Below, piece after piece: positions 1-12,053 of a stretch of DNA of 64,000 nt. The stretch comes from Xylogone sp. PMI_703. Its lineage: Eukaryota > Ascomycota > Leotiomycetes. Each line of letters starts with the position of its first letter. Within the stretch, counting starts at the first letter, position 1. A program made the translations under genes and the position numbers. The notes below the pieces were generated by a model. It did not search any database. It was not told the DNA's origin and was given only the letters and a program-made list of their open reading frames with translations. Location of the stretch: assembly GCA_021399445.1 (NCBI GenBank), contig JAJTUQ010000002.1, positions 744,001-808,000 of the forward strand, in the 5' to 3' direction.

Positions 1-3000
1 ACATATCGCCAGCAACACACGGTCCGGTGCTCCTTCAAAAGAAAGCACTTACACAGTAGGTACAAAGTACAGCCTTGCCATAACTGGGTACCTTTCTATG
101 ATTTCCCAGGAGCGTGGCTCAGGCGAACCGGCCGCATCATTGGCCTGGAGAAGATCTGTCACGCTCCCTGGAGGAGCAGGGCTGTGGGGTTACTTTAGTA
201 CGAAGTGCTTGGTACAGCACCGTACAGCATTGTACAGTATTGAGAAGCTATCAGTGCCTTCATCAAGGGCATTGTCTGGACCTTGGCATCCTGGCGCTGC
301 CGGAATATCACCGTCTTTCCGCATCAAGGTGGCAGTTGAGGCCTGCTCGTTACACGCGGATGGCGGTCCAAGAGCACGATGTGACCCTGCCTCCCGACAA
401 GGACAGGCGAATGTAATTTTCGTCGATCTTAACCACTTTTCCCTGGGGCCCAGAATCCCATGAATGATTTCGATTGACAGACGAGGTGCTTTTCGCGCAC
501 TGCCGAACCTAGAAATGATGTGGGACTGCTAACGGTTAAAAGGTGGAAGTCGAATATCCACCACATTCTGCTTTGGCTTAGTACTGTGGTAAGATCCTGG
601 GCACCCGTGCTTTCAAGTGGCTTCGCATTCCTTTCCACGAAACGAAGTTATCAGAATCACGCAAGAATCAAATGCGGATTCAGAGATGCGTCACTAACTT
701 GCTTTTCCCGTGATACTCTGATGAGAGTTGAGCCTCATTGTAATTAGCCATATCCTCGCGGGATCCTAGAGAGGAATACCTTGCTCATCATTATGATTGA
801 TAGGTGATAGAAAATGTAGATCGCTCTGACTTTCTGCTCTTGAGCCAGGCATGCCAGGACGCTGGCTCGACGCTGGCTCCTTGATGATCCCCAGACATTG
901 ACCACGAGGTGACCTGCTATGATTGCGCGCCATGTATGCCCAGTACTGTACAGTACCATACCCTATTATGGCACAAAGCTTTTTTATACGCTCCATGGAT
1001 CCTAGGTTGGATTTAGATGCCGTATCTAAAGCTCGCCGTAGAGGAGCTTTGAATGCCACGACCTTGAGGAGAAGTGACACTGACCTCGCTCACTCGATAG
1101 CCGGAATTGTCGAGGATGTGACGAGGGCCAGCATTCCGGTGAAGCATATCACCGGCTTTCCAGCTGATACCGCCGCTGATACAAAATACTGCGCAGAGGT
1201 CAGCCATGCAGCAACAGCTTTGAGCAGAGGTGATCTGCTCTGTAACCCTTTTCATTATGTGTGACTTGAAGGATAACCGATTGCCTGTGGTGTCAATACC
1301 GCCGGCTTGCACACGGGGTCGACAATCACTGTAAGGAGATACCGCGCAGGAGGTTCAGGAGCGGCTCTTGGAACTAAGCTGTTGTGGGAGTTATCTCCGC
1401 CTCAAGTCCCATCGTGAGCTCCCGTCGGAGCCGCGGCCTTGGATGTCAAGCGACCCGGCTGCTCATTTCATTAACGGCATCGTATTGAATTCAATTCCAT
1501 AGGGAATAAGATTGTGTCTGTGCGAGAAGAGGACCCTCATAATGCCCTACAGAGCGTGGAATATAGTTGCTGCAATTAGCCAAATATTGATGGTGATATC
1601 GAAAAGCTTGGAACGCTAAATGCAGTAGTCGAGGGCCTAAAATGACGAACTATGTTAACAAAAGAACGGCCAATTTCAGTGGTGGAGCGCGATTTTGAAC
1701 TGTGTTATCCATGCCATGGCAGTAGCCGTGGTGATGATGTTGGTCTTTCTCCCCTTCCTAAAAGGGCGCATACCCACGAGGCGAGAGATCTGTGGCCGCG
1801 ATGGTAAGAGAATGTCTCAACTCCAAGACTGTGGAATGTTTTCAATGTCTTGAAATCATGAGTTGGTGGTGTGCTCGTACCTTAATGATACACCAGGATC
1901 CACCACTTTGCAACCACGAGGGTAAACCAACCCAAGCAGTTCTCAGTTTCAGGACCTCATTAGCGTCGCTCTTGGGGTTTTCCAGAACACGATACTAAGG
2001 GTTTCTTCGGCCTTATTGCCCCACTCTCCGAGTACCTGGCGAATATCTGATACAGGATGTATGTCCTTTTTGGGTCAATAGCCGTGGCTCTATTTCTCTG
2101 TATGATAATTAGTGCGAGGGTTATCGAAGATTTGGGCTCCTCCATACGGTATCCTGGAAGCCCGCACGTCGCTAGAGAGTATGGTATCATTATGATCGAC
2201 CGCTATCTTGATGTCTGGGACCTCGAGTTGCTATCCCGCTCTACTATAGATGGAAGGTGCAATATATGCCTCTTCTACCAGTGTTAATTACATGGTAGCA
2301 GAATCGGTCTATGACTGTAGTTCTTCAGAAGGATAAAGGACAAAGAGACTATTCGGGAAGGAGCGATCTGTATCACGGCGAAGGCCGCACTGGAGATATG
2401 GTTCTTACATCCAGTACTGCTCATGTCAACTCTGCTGGAGCTGGCACTTATGCTTGATGGCGGTACGAAACGGGTGTTAGCCGGCGTTATGCTTTTTCTA
2501 GCCTTGCGCTCACTTTTCGAGGCTATGAGGCTGAACAATGTACATCGGTACGGCATGAATAATATCTCGGGAACCTGAGGAATATCTCGGTGCTCACCGA
2601 TCCAATCACGGATTCCGTGCCGGATTATCTTGGTATGTTTTGCCTGCTGCCTGTCGCTGTAAGTCATTCAAAAAAGATTATGCCGTTGCTGTTGATATGA
2701 TTCGATGTTAGTGAGGGGAAGACATCACCTGGTCTTTGGCTTGTTACGAAGGGAAACCTAATATAATACCATTTTAAGAGACCTCAGCATTATTGTCGCA
2801 CCTTGCATCTTAGCATAAAGCTGAGCTAGTCAACAGCGACCACTAAGAGAAAGCGATGTTGTAGGCGATTTGAGACTATTGATGTTGTTGCCGCCGAAGG
2901 TCAACAATTTGGCTTGGGGTGTCCAATACCATCCTTCGTCACCGAGCCTTCGCGTGCAAGTTACCTGATAGGCTTCCGGCTGCAGCGCCAGGGCTCTAGA

Positions 3001-4200
3001 CGATCCAGTGAAGGAGCGAGAGCAGCGCAGTTGTCACGATTACCTCATTGATAGGATTGCGGACTCAGCTAGCTGTTGGTTTTGTCGTCGAGTTACCTCC
3101 TCTGCTTGAGGATCCAGAAGGGGTCAACAAAGTGCGGGTATTCTATATTGGGCTTTTGTGACGATGTAATATAACTTACCACAGGAATGGTCCAACCAGG
3201 ACCAAAACTTAGATATGCCTCCCAAATCTTTTCCCGAGAACGAGCAAAATAACAATCAACCCAAGGTTCGCATATCGCAATCAGGCCAACAGTGGAGGTA
3301 CTGATCACCTGGTGGCAGGTCTCTTTCCCCGCACCAAACCGGCCTCTGCACCGGAGCAGCCTCCTGTACCGGCGGTCTTGGATGCTTCATACGACTGTAT
3401 TGTACCACTCCCCCCTCAGGTCAAGTCGATTCGTCATGCCGCTGATGGCAGCGTTGCAGGCGATCTTAATTACGGTGACATTTGCGGAGGTTGATCATGG
3501 TCCGGCGCTGGCGATGAGCGATGAGCGATTATCGATGGAGCTCTCATCGCCAGTTTTTGTATGCGGGGCCCAGACGCTCTTTGAGGGCAGATCTTCGAAT
3601 AGACGCCAGTTGATCTACAGATGAGATTACCCGGTTTGGACCAGAGATCTCAGTTCTTCCCCAAGTCGCGCTCACGGCTGTGCCGCACGCAATGTGTGCC
3701 GCGCCTATGGGCTAATTAACGTGTCTCGGGATGAGGTGGTGGTGAGTACTGTACTACCGTACTGTGTTCTGTAAGCTCGAGGAAGGGTATTATTATTGCC
3801 GTAGTACTGTACTAGTTTGATCAAGAGCGCGGACGAGATAAGTTACCGTATCTCACTCACCTCAAGGGACTGATGAGTCAGCAACCCACCCCTTTTCCTT
3901 CAGGTTGTCTCAGTGCTTTGGCACATAACGTTCGGCATTATTACTGTAGTACACTGCGGTGTACCTAGATGTATACGAAGCGTTGATCCAGAAGCACCAT
4001 AGTGGTTGTTGTATGGCAAAGTGCCACAGTAGGTCTTCAGCCCTAGCATGGGCGGCAATGGCGAGATGGGGATATGGATATGGATATATGAGCATCGATA
4101 TCGGTTGTTGGCTGCGGTGCAAATGCGACGCAGTGCGATGCAGACGCGATCGGAGGGCTGTGAGTGATGGATTGCGAAATCCTCGGGTGGAGGGCTGCAG
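1..4200. other. Gene-free interval, left edge
   Basis: No open frame here has the length, composition or recognisable motifs of a fungal gene, and I could not chain short frames with plausible splice sites. A frame at 923-1264 (+) is open for 113 codons but matches nothing I know. GTAC-rich palindromes lie at 221-243, 943-956 (a perfect 14-bp palindrome), 3746-3766 and 3796-3811. A short GATATG tandem lies near 4069-4086. I see no transposon protein remnant or long terminal repeat. This is probably intergenic or decayed sequence. Confidence 0.6.
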
Positions 4201-5480
4201 CAGCGCAGCGCAACGCAAGACGGGCGAGTTGATACACAGTAGATCTCGTGATTGATGGATTTACGATGGGCGGAGGAAGCAGCCCCAACATCCAAGGTTG
4301 ACTGCCTGCCTCTCCACGTTCCGGCCACGTTCGGTGGGATCTGATTGCCTGGCAGGCCTGGGCTGCACCTCGCAAGCCCTGAGGGTCTGCCTGTGGTCGC
4401 CGCAGCCTCTCCGCCTGTCATCCATGGACGAGCAGCCCTGTGGCCTCTCGCTTCGCCTCTCGTTGCTTTTGGGGAGGGGCAGAGCATCGACCAGCGCACG
4501 CCGTGCCCAAGCAGCTGGGACTCTGTGCTTCGATACGCTGGCGAGATGGGATACGGTACCTGGAGAGATGCCATACAGCAGGTGAGCTAGCGGTGGCGTC
4601 GTTGATGCTGTACGGCATCTCTCCAATGTGCGTGAAGTGATGAAGTATTCGATAATAATGAGCTCCGAGCGAAGATGACGGGCACGGCAGCAGAGCAGGG
4701 CTGCTGAGATTAACCATTATGCCCAGTGAGGAGCTGGACAAGTACGGACACAAGGACTCCGTACAGCAGGATACGGTACTCGCGCCCAGAGGAAGCCAGA
4801 GAGTACGCCGTGCGGTAACTATTCGACCCTCCCTCTCTCCCTCTCTTCTCATCATCCCCCTTCCTGGGCCGTCAGTGGAGATCGTCCCTGGCAGCAGCCG
4901 TTTAGGGGCGCGACCCTGCCCATCACCGTCCCTGGCAGCGCCCCAACGGTTAGGGTTGGGCAGGTTGGCCACCAGCGGCGGCACTAATCCATATCGGTGC
5001 AATGGGCCGAGCACCCAATCCCCGCTTGCTGGAGAACGGGCGCCTGCCCCACTTACTGCTTCCTGCCCCCCTGCGCGCCCTCTTGGGAACACCGTGACGG
5101 CACCAATCGTCCTCCGCGAGCCGGTGTGTCGTCCTGCCCGCCCCGGTCCGTGTCTTGGATGCCCCCCACCTGTGGCCCAGTGCCCTTCCACGCCTGCCTC
5201 CTTGCCACACTCTGCCCCCTCTTCCCCTGGCTGCCCCTGACGCTGTCGCTCTAGCTCGTCCCCTGGCCCGGCACGACACCGCATGCCGTAAGGGGTCCTG
5301 GATGGCATGGGCCTTTTCCTCGCCAGCGTGCCCAGGTCCACTCTGGGCTGCGCAGTCCATCCGGGAGGGGGCAACCTAGAGCTTGGCCCATTGGGGGACC
5401 CATGAGAACCCAGCGCCTCGTCCCCGAGAGAAGAGGGCCCAGAGGTCCAGAGGCTTCACTGTCAGGTAGATAATCTCCCA
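4201..5480. other. GC-rich non-coding stretch upstream of the receptor gene
   Basis: Composition becomes strongly GC-rich compared with the first 4 kb. Long frames are open on both strands at once (for example 4418-5374 minus and 4719-5240 plus), which is expected from few stop codons in GC-rich DNA rather than from coding. The only clear structure is the inverted repeat at 4561-4625, listed separately. The stretch is probably distal promoter of the gene at 6288 or plain spacer. Confidence 0.55.
4561..4625. repeat. Inverted repeat with 20-bp arms and 25-nt loop
   Basis: The left arm is 4561-4580 and the right arm is 4606-4625, separated by 25 nt. Nineteen of the 20 positions are complementary. 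The one exception is A against C if the plus strand is transcribed, but becomes a U-G wobble if the minus strand is transcribed, so a minus-strand RNA would pair along all 20 positions. Such a stem could be a small-RNA precursor, a cruciform or a dimeric protein site. No gene overlaps it convincingly. Confidence 0.8.
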
Positions 5481-6287
5481 TTGTACTTTAGTACCTTGGC
5501 CCCAGGGCTGCACTGGCCGCTATTATTATCTTCTCCTTCTCCAGTTTTTTTGAGGATCTGCTTCCTCTCCTCTCTTTCCCTCTCTCTCTTCAGAAGTCCT
5601 CATCGCTCCTTTCCCCTCCTTCCTTCTCTCGCCGCTCCCTTCGCCCTGTCTGCTGGTGACGCTCGATCTATCCAGACTGTCTTCCCCGACAGCATTTCTC
5701 CCGGCCTACTGTTCCTCCTCGACTTCTCCCTTCTTCGTCCTTGCCTCAAGCTTGCCATTGACAGACCTGCTGGCAGCCAATGATTCTATGAGGATTTCGC
5801 CTTCTGGCTAACGGGTTCTTGCACCTACCTCCTTCGGTGCTACACAAACACGCGATTTCCTCGCCGTCCATGATTTCCCTCTGAAAAGCAAACCTTCACC
5901 TCAAAACGTCTGCCGTCCACCTTAGCCTCACGGATTCCGTATCAACCTAGATAGTACCTGCTCCCCTACATCCACGCGGTTGCGTGTTTGCAACGGCGAC
6001 AGGTTGGACTTTGTAGGACCTTCTCGAGAGACCAGCAATCCCAGAGGAAAGGATCAACCTGCTTGTATATTTCAACCACCATATTTTCTTTCTCCCTCTC
6101 CTTTGGACAGCGTCCCTGGAAGGAAAAGGCCACGATCGTTTCTCTCACCCCATATATCTGAATAATTTCTTTTATATTCGACCTTGCTACCTGGATATAC
6201 ATACTACCTGGTACCACACACCAGGGGAAAAAAAGTAACGCTCTCACATATATATACAAACTACACACAATCGTTTTCTCTAGTACA
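5481..6287 (+). promoter_or_regulatory. Pyrimidine-rich promoter and leader of the receptor gene
   Basis: From about 5510 to 5730 the plus strand is dominated by C and T runs, a common feature of filamentous-fungal promoters just upstream of transcription starts. Closer to the start codon, around 6165-6260, the sequence turns AT-rich with TATATA-like runs. An upstream ATG at 5980 opens a frame of 61 codons and others exist, so the leader may carry upstream ORFs if transcription begins this far up. The transcription start cannot be placed from sequence alone. Confidence 0.5.
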
Positions 6288-7916
6288 ATGCCGTCGTCAG
6301 TACCGGGTCAGGGCCGGTGTCCGGCACCCTTTTTGGAAGAGGCCCTCTTTCCTCCCACCGGTGGCTGTGAGTATCAGTGAATGCTGATTTCTTTTCTGAT
6401 TCAAACCTCGAGTTTCGTGTGGCTATGAAACTGACTTGCGCCTTCGACAGACGTTAAAGGAAGATTCTGCTCCGATCAGCTAGGCTTTAGCTGTTGCCTT
6501 CCCTGCCCTCAGACCGAATGGCTGTACCCAAGCAATTTCGACTCGCTCACTGGCAATGTTGGTTGGGGTAGTGTGGTTGGAATGGTCTGCTGTGTCTTTC
6601 TGCTCGCCTCCTGGGCCTTCTTGCCCGTGAACAAGACTCACCGACACTACCTTAGCATATGTCTTTCTATAGCGATTGTCTTGATGCAGTTGGGCTTCAT
6701 CGTGCCACTGGCTGCGAAGCCAGATCAGTGCTTCAATGGCATCACTCCAAATGACATGCACACCAGCGCAACATGTGGTGTCTCAGGTTCCTTCATTGTC
6801 CTCGGTGGCTGGGGCGCGATCATGTGGATTTTCTTGCGCGCGGTGGCCCTGCATCTTCAGATCTGCTGGGAGGTAGAGATTGGTAAAATGTTCATGTGGT
6901 GTGCCTTAGTTGCCGGCTGGGGCATTCCAGCTCTTGGATTGATCATTGCCCTGGTATTTAGTGGTGTTTCCTTTCGTTTTGGAGATACCTGTCACATCAA
7001 TCACGAGAACAGTTTGGCCGACTTCTGGATCCCCCTTCTCGTCTTCTCTGGCATTACCGTCATCATCCAGTTTGCAACTTTTGGATACTGTATCAAGGTC
7101 TACCTAGCATCGCTCAGCGATGATGCTACCACCACAAACAGCTCCGGTTTGCCCTCCTACGCACCTAGCTCAAGAGCTACCGTTTCTCCGCGCCAGGCCT
7201 ATCGCCGAGTCCGCCGAGTCATCCAGCTGCAATGGAGAGGTATTGCTATTGTCCTCTTGATTCTGGCAGATGTCGTCTTCTTCTCTGTCATTTTTGTCTT
7301 TATGGATAACAACCAACAAAAGGCACTGAGCAATGCTGCTATCTCGGCACCGTGGATCTTGTGTATTGCTAGCACTGGAGGTGATCGGAATGCTTGTGCG
7401 CATCTAGCTTCGTCCATTGTGGTCAATGAGCCTACCATTATGGCTGTCCTTATTCTTCTAGCTGTAAGTAACTCCCGGTTAATGGTACTAACTGTGCTTA
7501 TATGGAAGCTTCATGGTACTGACCCTTCTCCGCAGTGCAATGGCATCTTCATGCTTCTTCTCTTCGGACGATTCACGATGTTCACGGGTTGGTATGATCT
7601 AGTGAAGGGCACGGTCAAGCCGAATAAGGAGTTTGTGAGTGTGGACGTTCACAACTTCAAAGATCCAGGTTCGTATGAAATGCTCAGCAAGGATCGAGAT
7701 GTTGGAAAGACCCCAGAGCCAATGATGAACCCTGTAGAACCCGCATACAAGTCTGGACGCACCACGCCTGACTACTTTGGCCGTGAGGCCAGGTACAAGA
7801 GCCCGTCCAGATCTTTCTCATCGCCGAAACCGCCCCAAGGGCTCAGTGTTGCGTGGGATCCCGCTACCACCCACGCCCGGCCGTACGTGGATCCGCTTGC
7901 TATGAACAAGATCTGA
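6288..7916 (+). CDS. Seven-transmembrane receptor, fungal Frizzled/Smoothened-like GPCR type
   Basis: The spliced model is join(6288..6366, 6451..7463, 7536..7916), 490 residues. Exon 1 ends at a GTGAGT donor; intron 2 has GTAAGT, a perfect TACTAAC branch site and CAG. The protein has a short cysteine-rich N-terminal region (residues 11-55, with FCSDQ and CCLPCP), then seven hydrophobic segments at roughly 64-86, 92-112, 137-160, 172-195, 217-243, 283-307 and 353-375. A basic third inner loop (RQAYRRVRRVIQLQWRG) precedes segment 6, and a polar, probably cytosolic tail runs from about 380. This layout matches ascomycete plasma-membrane receptors annotated as Frizzled/Smoothened-like or family-2-like GPCRs. 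The ligand is unknown and coupling to a G protein is inferred only. Intron 2 is 72 nt, divisible by three and stop-free, so its retention would insert 24 residues into segment 7. Confidence 0.75.
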
Positions 7917-8594
7917 AAGCGTCCTCGATGCTTAAAAACATAAGCTTAGTGTTGCGATGTTCCTCTGGAGGTCTTATATATATGATGCACTTTTAGCGAC
8001 AGACTTTTGTTCACCATCTTTTTTATATTTGGATTTGTCTATGCCCATTTATTTTTGATTACCCCGGCGATGCTCAACTCTCCTTTTCTCTTGTCTATAT
8101 AACAAAACTCATGGGTCTATTTGAACGAGAAACTTTTGGGGGTTACTCAAGGCGTTCTTGGGTGTGGGAAATATATATGCTGTGTATGTATGCTAAAGGA
8201 AAAGACTTATAAAGGCGCGGAGGTCACCCGTGTCGGGAAAGGGAGAAGGGAAACCCCCCTGGATCATCCTTTGGCAAACAAAAAGTTTTTGTTTTAAAAA
8301 GCTTTAGGAAGATGACGGTGCGGGCCAGGTTTCTAGGTATTCGTGCATAGGGCACAAACCTCTGATTGTCTATGAAGGAGCTAGGGAGTTCTGGTGAGGA
8401 ACAGATGAGTCCTGCTAAAGGGCTTTCCGTTTCACATCTCTGTACAGATGTCAATATGAGACATACTTAATTTTAAAGCTAAACTATCCAGCGGCGCCGA
8501 ATATAAATATAATGTGTGCTCTATTTCGTATTTCGTATGCTTCCTAGGATGGGCTTATGAGTGATTTCGAAGTTTCTTGTATTGAATATTTGTC
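7917..8594. other. Intergenic, convergent 3' ends of receptor and FAN1
   Basis: AT-rich sequence with TATATA runs near 7974-7984, and T-rich stretches that fit fungal 3' untranslated regions for the plus-strand receptor gene and the minus-strand FAN1 gene. A 76-codon frame at 8224-8454 (minus) has no recognisable content. No further feature is seen. Confidence 0.6.
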
Positions 8595-11165
8595 CTAGTC
8601 ACCCGGTACAACTCTCACTTCCCGCGCAACTGCATTGCAAAGTTCTACTCTGATGCCCGCACCAGTGAGAACGTGTATCCACATCCGTTGCGTATCAGAT
8701 AATCTATCATTTTCTGATTTGACTTCTGCAAACATCACCTCCTTCTTCACTGGGTCCCAGAGAAACAGATCCGGAATACCTCCTCCTCTCATACGATACT
8801 CCTGCGCCATAACCTTGCAAACTGTCGCGAGAGCCGCGTCATCAAAGCAGTCCACAATCTCCAGCAAATCCGCTAGAGCAAACCCCCAATCCAAGCCAAT
8901 GATACACGTGTTCTTCTCCCTCTCCCTTCTATCGACTTCGTGCACCAGCCGTGCTGCTTCGCCATTCGCAATCTCTACAAGGCGATGATTGATCTCAGAT
9001 GTCCTTGATGAGAAGAAAGCATCCGTGTGCAGGTCCAGAGGACAAGTCTGATACGCGGTCTGGAACACATTTGGAATATACAAAAACAGAACGTCGTAGA
9101 AAAGGTATGCAAAAAGTGTTCGGATGATGCCGCCTTCTGAGTGGTACCCCTTTTTGCCCTGAGTACGATACCAGCTTAGACACATTTCTTCAACGCTACA
9201 CTCGCTACCATCTCCATATTCGTCGATCCAGATCGTTTTTGTGCTGCGGTTGATGGTGCGCTCTGGGGACTGGTTGTTAGGTAGACGCTTCGATGATGGG
9301 AATTCCCTCTGGACTCGAATTCCTGCTACATTGACTTCAATAGGGGTGCGTAGGAGTACATGACCAAAGTCATGCTGTTCTCTCTTGACAACTTTGAGGC
9401 TTTTCTCAAGCTTCTTGATTCGCTTTTGTAGGTCATAGTGGTATATTACATGGCAGTCATTATCCTGAAGCCCTTGCATGCAGGTCTGGAGAGCAATCTT
9501 CTTCCAGCGTTTCTTGTGCATTTCTGGGTCCTCAACTCCATCTGGTGGTCGTAGAGTCGCCATATAGTGTTCCTCCAGCAGGGCTTTCCGCTGGTACCAA
9601 GCTCCCCTTCGGACGACATGGAACAGATGCTGGGAGAGTAGTTCCTGAACGACTGAATGCTCTCGTTCATGCATTTTTAGCCGTCCAAGTACATAAGTGC
9701 TCTTGTGTATAATTCTGGTGTATACCCAAGCAGGCGAGAATCTCCGTAGATATGCACCTTCTCCAGTTTCATACACTTGATCTTCTTTTCTTTGCTCTTC
9801 TTTTAACAGCTTCTTCCAACGAGGGTAGACTGCTTCAAAAATAGCCAACACGTCCTCGAAACCATTTTGACTTGGATTTCCGTTGAATTCTAAAATATCG
9901 TCAACTCGGTATTGCGTTCTGAGCGCTGCTTCAAATTCCAAAAGTACGGCTCGCGACGGGAAAATATTTGCTGATCTGGACACAATGTACTCAGGGAAAG
10001 TGCGTCGAGATATCCTAGCGAGGATAATCGTTGTCAATGATTTTTCGGTCCATTCTGTGGACCTATAGAATACCAAGTGCACTCTCTCAAATAACTTCAA
10101 CGTTGATAGTGTGAGTCTAATACAAGGGCCTGTGCTAGCCATTATTGACCGGATGAAATGTTCATCGCGATTTGCGTATTTGTCTCCCATTACAGAAGCC
10201 CTTCTATCTTCCCCATCTTTCTCTATAGATTTTTTCAGTGCTGAAGTCTGCTCAATTTTGCCGCTCTTCAATGGTGCCCAGCTTAATCCCAGTTGAAGTC
10301 GGCTCATTTGGCGAAAACTTGCCAAAAGCTCAGCTTTGTTCTTCCCCTGAAATTTTGCATCTTTAGCAAAAGTCTTCAGCTCTTCTAGGCTAAGCAAGGA
10401 TGAGGCATCGTCAAGAGTGTTAATCTTGTCTTCCGAGGAATCAGCGAAAGTGAACATTGAAACAAAAGAACTTTCTTCCGGTGGTGTAGGCTCTCCTGTG
10501 TGAGACTGGCTAGCCGCAGACGATCCTGGAAGTCTCCGAATCTCCTGTAAAGATTTTACTGCAGCAGAAATATCAGATACATCGCCGTGGTACGTAAGGC
10601 GATTGATCCGGTGCCATGATGAAGTCTTCCGTAGAAATAATCGAACATATCTAAGTAAAAGTTAGAGATAGGCCAAAAAGTTAGCGTGATATGCACACAA
10701 ATATTGGGCTTCATAGTTTAGCTCTTTCCATTGATGGAAGACCTCTAACTCTTTCTCGTCAAATAGGTGGCCTTCGTCATCCAAGACGGTATCGAGAGCT
10801 AGGTTAAATGCATCAACATAAATAGAACTCTTCCCAGTAGTCCATTTCCTCCGATTCATTCGAGTTTTCAATTCGTTTGGGAGGTCTAATTCGTCTATTG
10901 GCATTGCTTCATACTCGGCAATGGCCTCTTCATCAGCGTTTATTAGAGGCAACGCCGCCTCTAGCTCTGTAGGCCGTTGCGGTGGAAGTTCTGGGCTCCC
11001 AGGGGCTTCATCTGCACCGTCGTCATCACAGACAGGTATCTCTTCTAGCCAGTGATCTTTGGACCATTGCTGGGATCCGCTTCCTGAAATCTCGCAAGAA
11101 GGGGATTGCTCTCCTTCCGTACTCTCTCTGGTCTTCAGCCGCTTGGAGGGGCGGTTAAAGTCCAT
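8595..11165 (-). CDS. FAN1: Fanconi-associated nuclease 1 homologue (VRR-NUC structure-specific nuclease)
   Basis: The model is complement(join(8595..10650, 10699..11165)), 840 residues, with one 48-nt intron (GTGTGC...TTACTTAG). The junction restores the FAN1-conserved YVRLFLRKTSSWHR segment. FAN1 is a nuclear 5' flap endonuclease/5' exonuclease that unhooks DNA interstrand cross-links. The N-terminus has a basic RPSKRLK stretch. A SAP-like region (LSLEELKTFAKDAKFQGKNK) lies near residue 245. The C-terminal VRR-NUC domain carries the catalytic PD-(X)n-EXK signature: D783 in GIPDLFLWDP, then E798 and K800 in AEVKSENDRLS. The N-terminal UBZ zinc finger of animal FAN1 is not seen. It is divergent from SDC1, sharing a 274-bp promoter. 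The gene is found patchily in fungi: it is in S. pombe and absent from S. cerevisiae. The assignment is firm. Confidence 0.93.
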
Positions 11166-11439
11166 TATCGTTTATGCGATGACCTGACAAAGACTTGAGA
11201 ATGTGACCTTTTAGATAATCAATATCACCACCCATAGTGCAATATGCATTAATCTGAATTCTCAAAGCCTCATCACATATTTTGACACACTCGACAATCG
11301 CAAAATCCATGCAGCTCCTCAAATTCCTACGCGATCACATATAACGCCAAATCACGTGAACACGCGAGTTTAAGAAAGCACTTCGCCAGGAACTCCACCA
11401 CAGATATTTGTAATTGTATGCCAAAGTTAGTCGCTCGTT
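11166..11439. promoter_or_regulatory. Shared promoter of FAN1 (-) and SDC1 (+)
   Basis: This is a 274-bp divergent intergenic region. It contains the palindrome TCACGTGA at 11352-11359, an E-box of the bHLH type bound by Cbf1-like factors in yeasts. It lies 81 bp upstream of the SDC1 ATG and 187 bp upstream of the FAN1 ATG. An upstream ATG at 11418 opens a 26-residue frame (11418-11498) that overlaps the SDC1 start in another frame. Confidence 0.6.
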
Positions 11440-12053
11440 ATGTCTACTCCAAATCCCCCGGAGCCTGGAGTCTCAGACTCTTCAACGCCGAGCATTAGTG
11501 CAGCTGCACATGCTTATCAAGTCGCAATGCAACAGACGGCAGCAAAGACATCCACAGCAAGCCCAGTACCGCAGATTCAGAATTCCACGAAAGATGTAGT
11601 AATGGGCGATGATTCTTCCGAAACAGCTGCTGTGAGTTGTTGTGATCATTGTCTAGAATTTCTCACTGAATAGCTGCATAGTCCCCTGCCATTGTTCCCA
11701 GCAGTACAAATGCTCCAAGTCCGATACCACCGCGAACTGGCACACCAAACCGTCATACGAACGGAACTGACGCTCATTCGCGCGCAACATCTCAGCATCC
11801 TGATCCAGGATCATCGATGCCGAGCGAAGCACCTCTCCATGGCGCACCAACCCGTCAATACCTCAACTCCAAGGTTACTGGTGTTTTACTGGAAGGAATG
11901 AAGCAATTGGCTAAGGAACAGTGAGTACTTCATACCCAAGCGTTTCACTCTCATAGTCTATAGTCAATTAATCACACAAATAGACCGAAGGACCCATTAA
12001 GGGTTTTAGGAGAATATTTGCTTCAACGTTCGAAGGAATTAGAAGGAAACTAA
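11440..12053 (+). CDS. SDC1: Dpy-30 domain protein, COMPASS subunit Sdc1
   Basis: The spliced model is join(11440..11631, 11682..11920, 11984..12053), 166 residues, with introns of 50 and 63 nt. The first 120 residues are low-complexity, rich in Ser, Pro, Thr and Ala. The last 46 residues form the Dpy-30 dimerisation motif: a first amphipathic helix around YLNSKVTGVLLEGMKQLAKE, then the diagnostic PKDPLRVLGEYLLQRS. In known complexes this fold dimerises and binds the Ash2/Bre2 subunit of COMPASS, the nuclear H3K4 methyltransferase. The motif is read continuously only when both introns are removed, which supports the model. The C-terminus (KELEGN) ends soon after the motif, as usual. Expression might be tuned by the overlapping upstream ORF at 11418. 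Confidence 0.9.

Noticed and set aside
923..1264. 113-codon plus-strand frame with protein-like composition
   Set aside because: The composition looks plausible, but there is no recognisable domain, no supporting splice partner and no promoter-like leader.
4418..5374. 318-codon minus-strand frame
   Set aside because: It begins at a non-ATG codon, lies in GC-rich DNA where several other frames are open on both strands, has low-complexity Gly/Arg/Pro content, and spans the hairpin. No family motif is visible.
1..6287. Possible decayed transposon because of its gene-free nature
   Set aside because: No terminal repeats, no polymerase or transposase remnants, and no strong C-to-T bias typical of RIP could be seen by eye.
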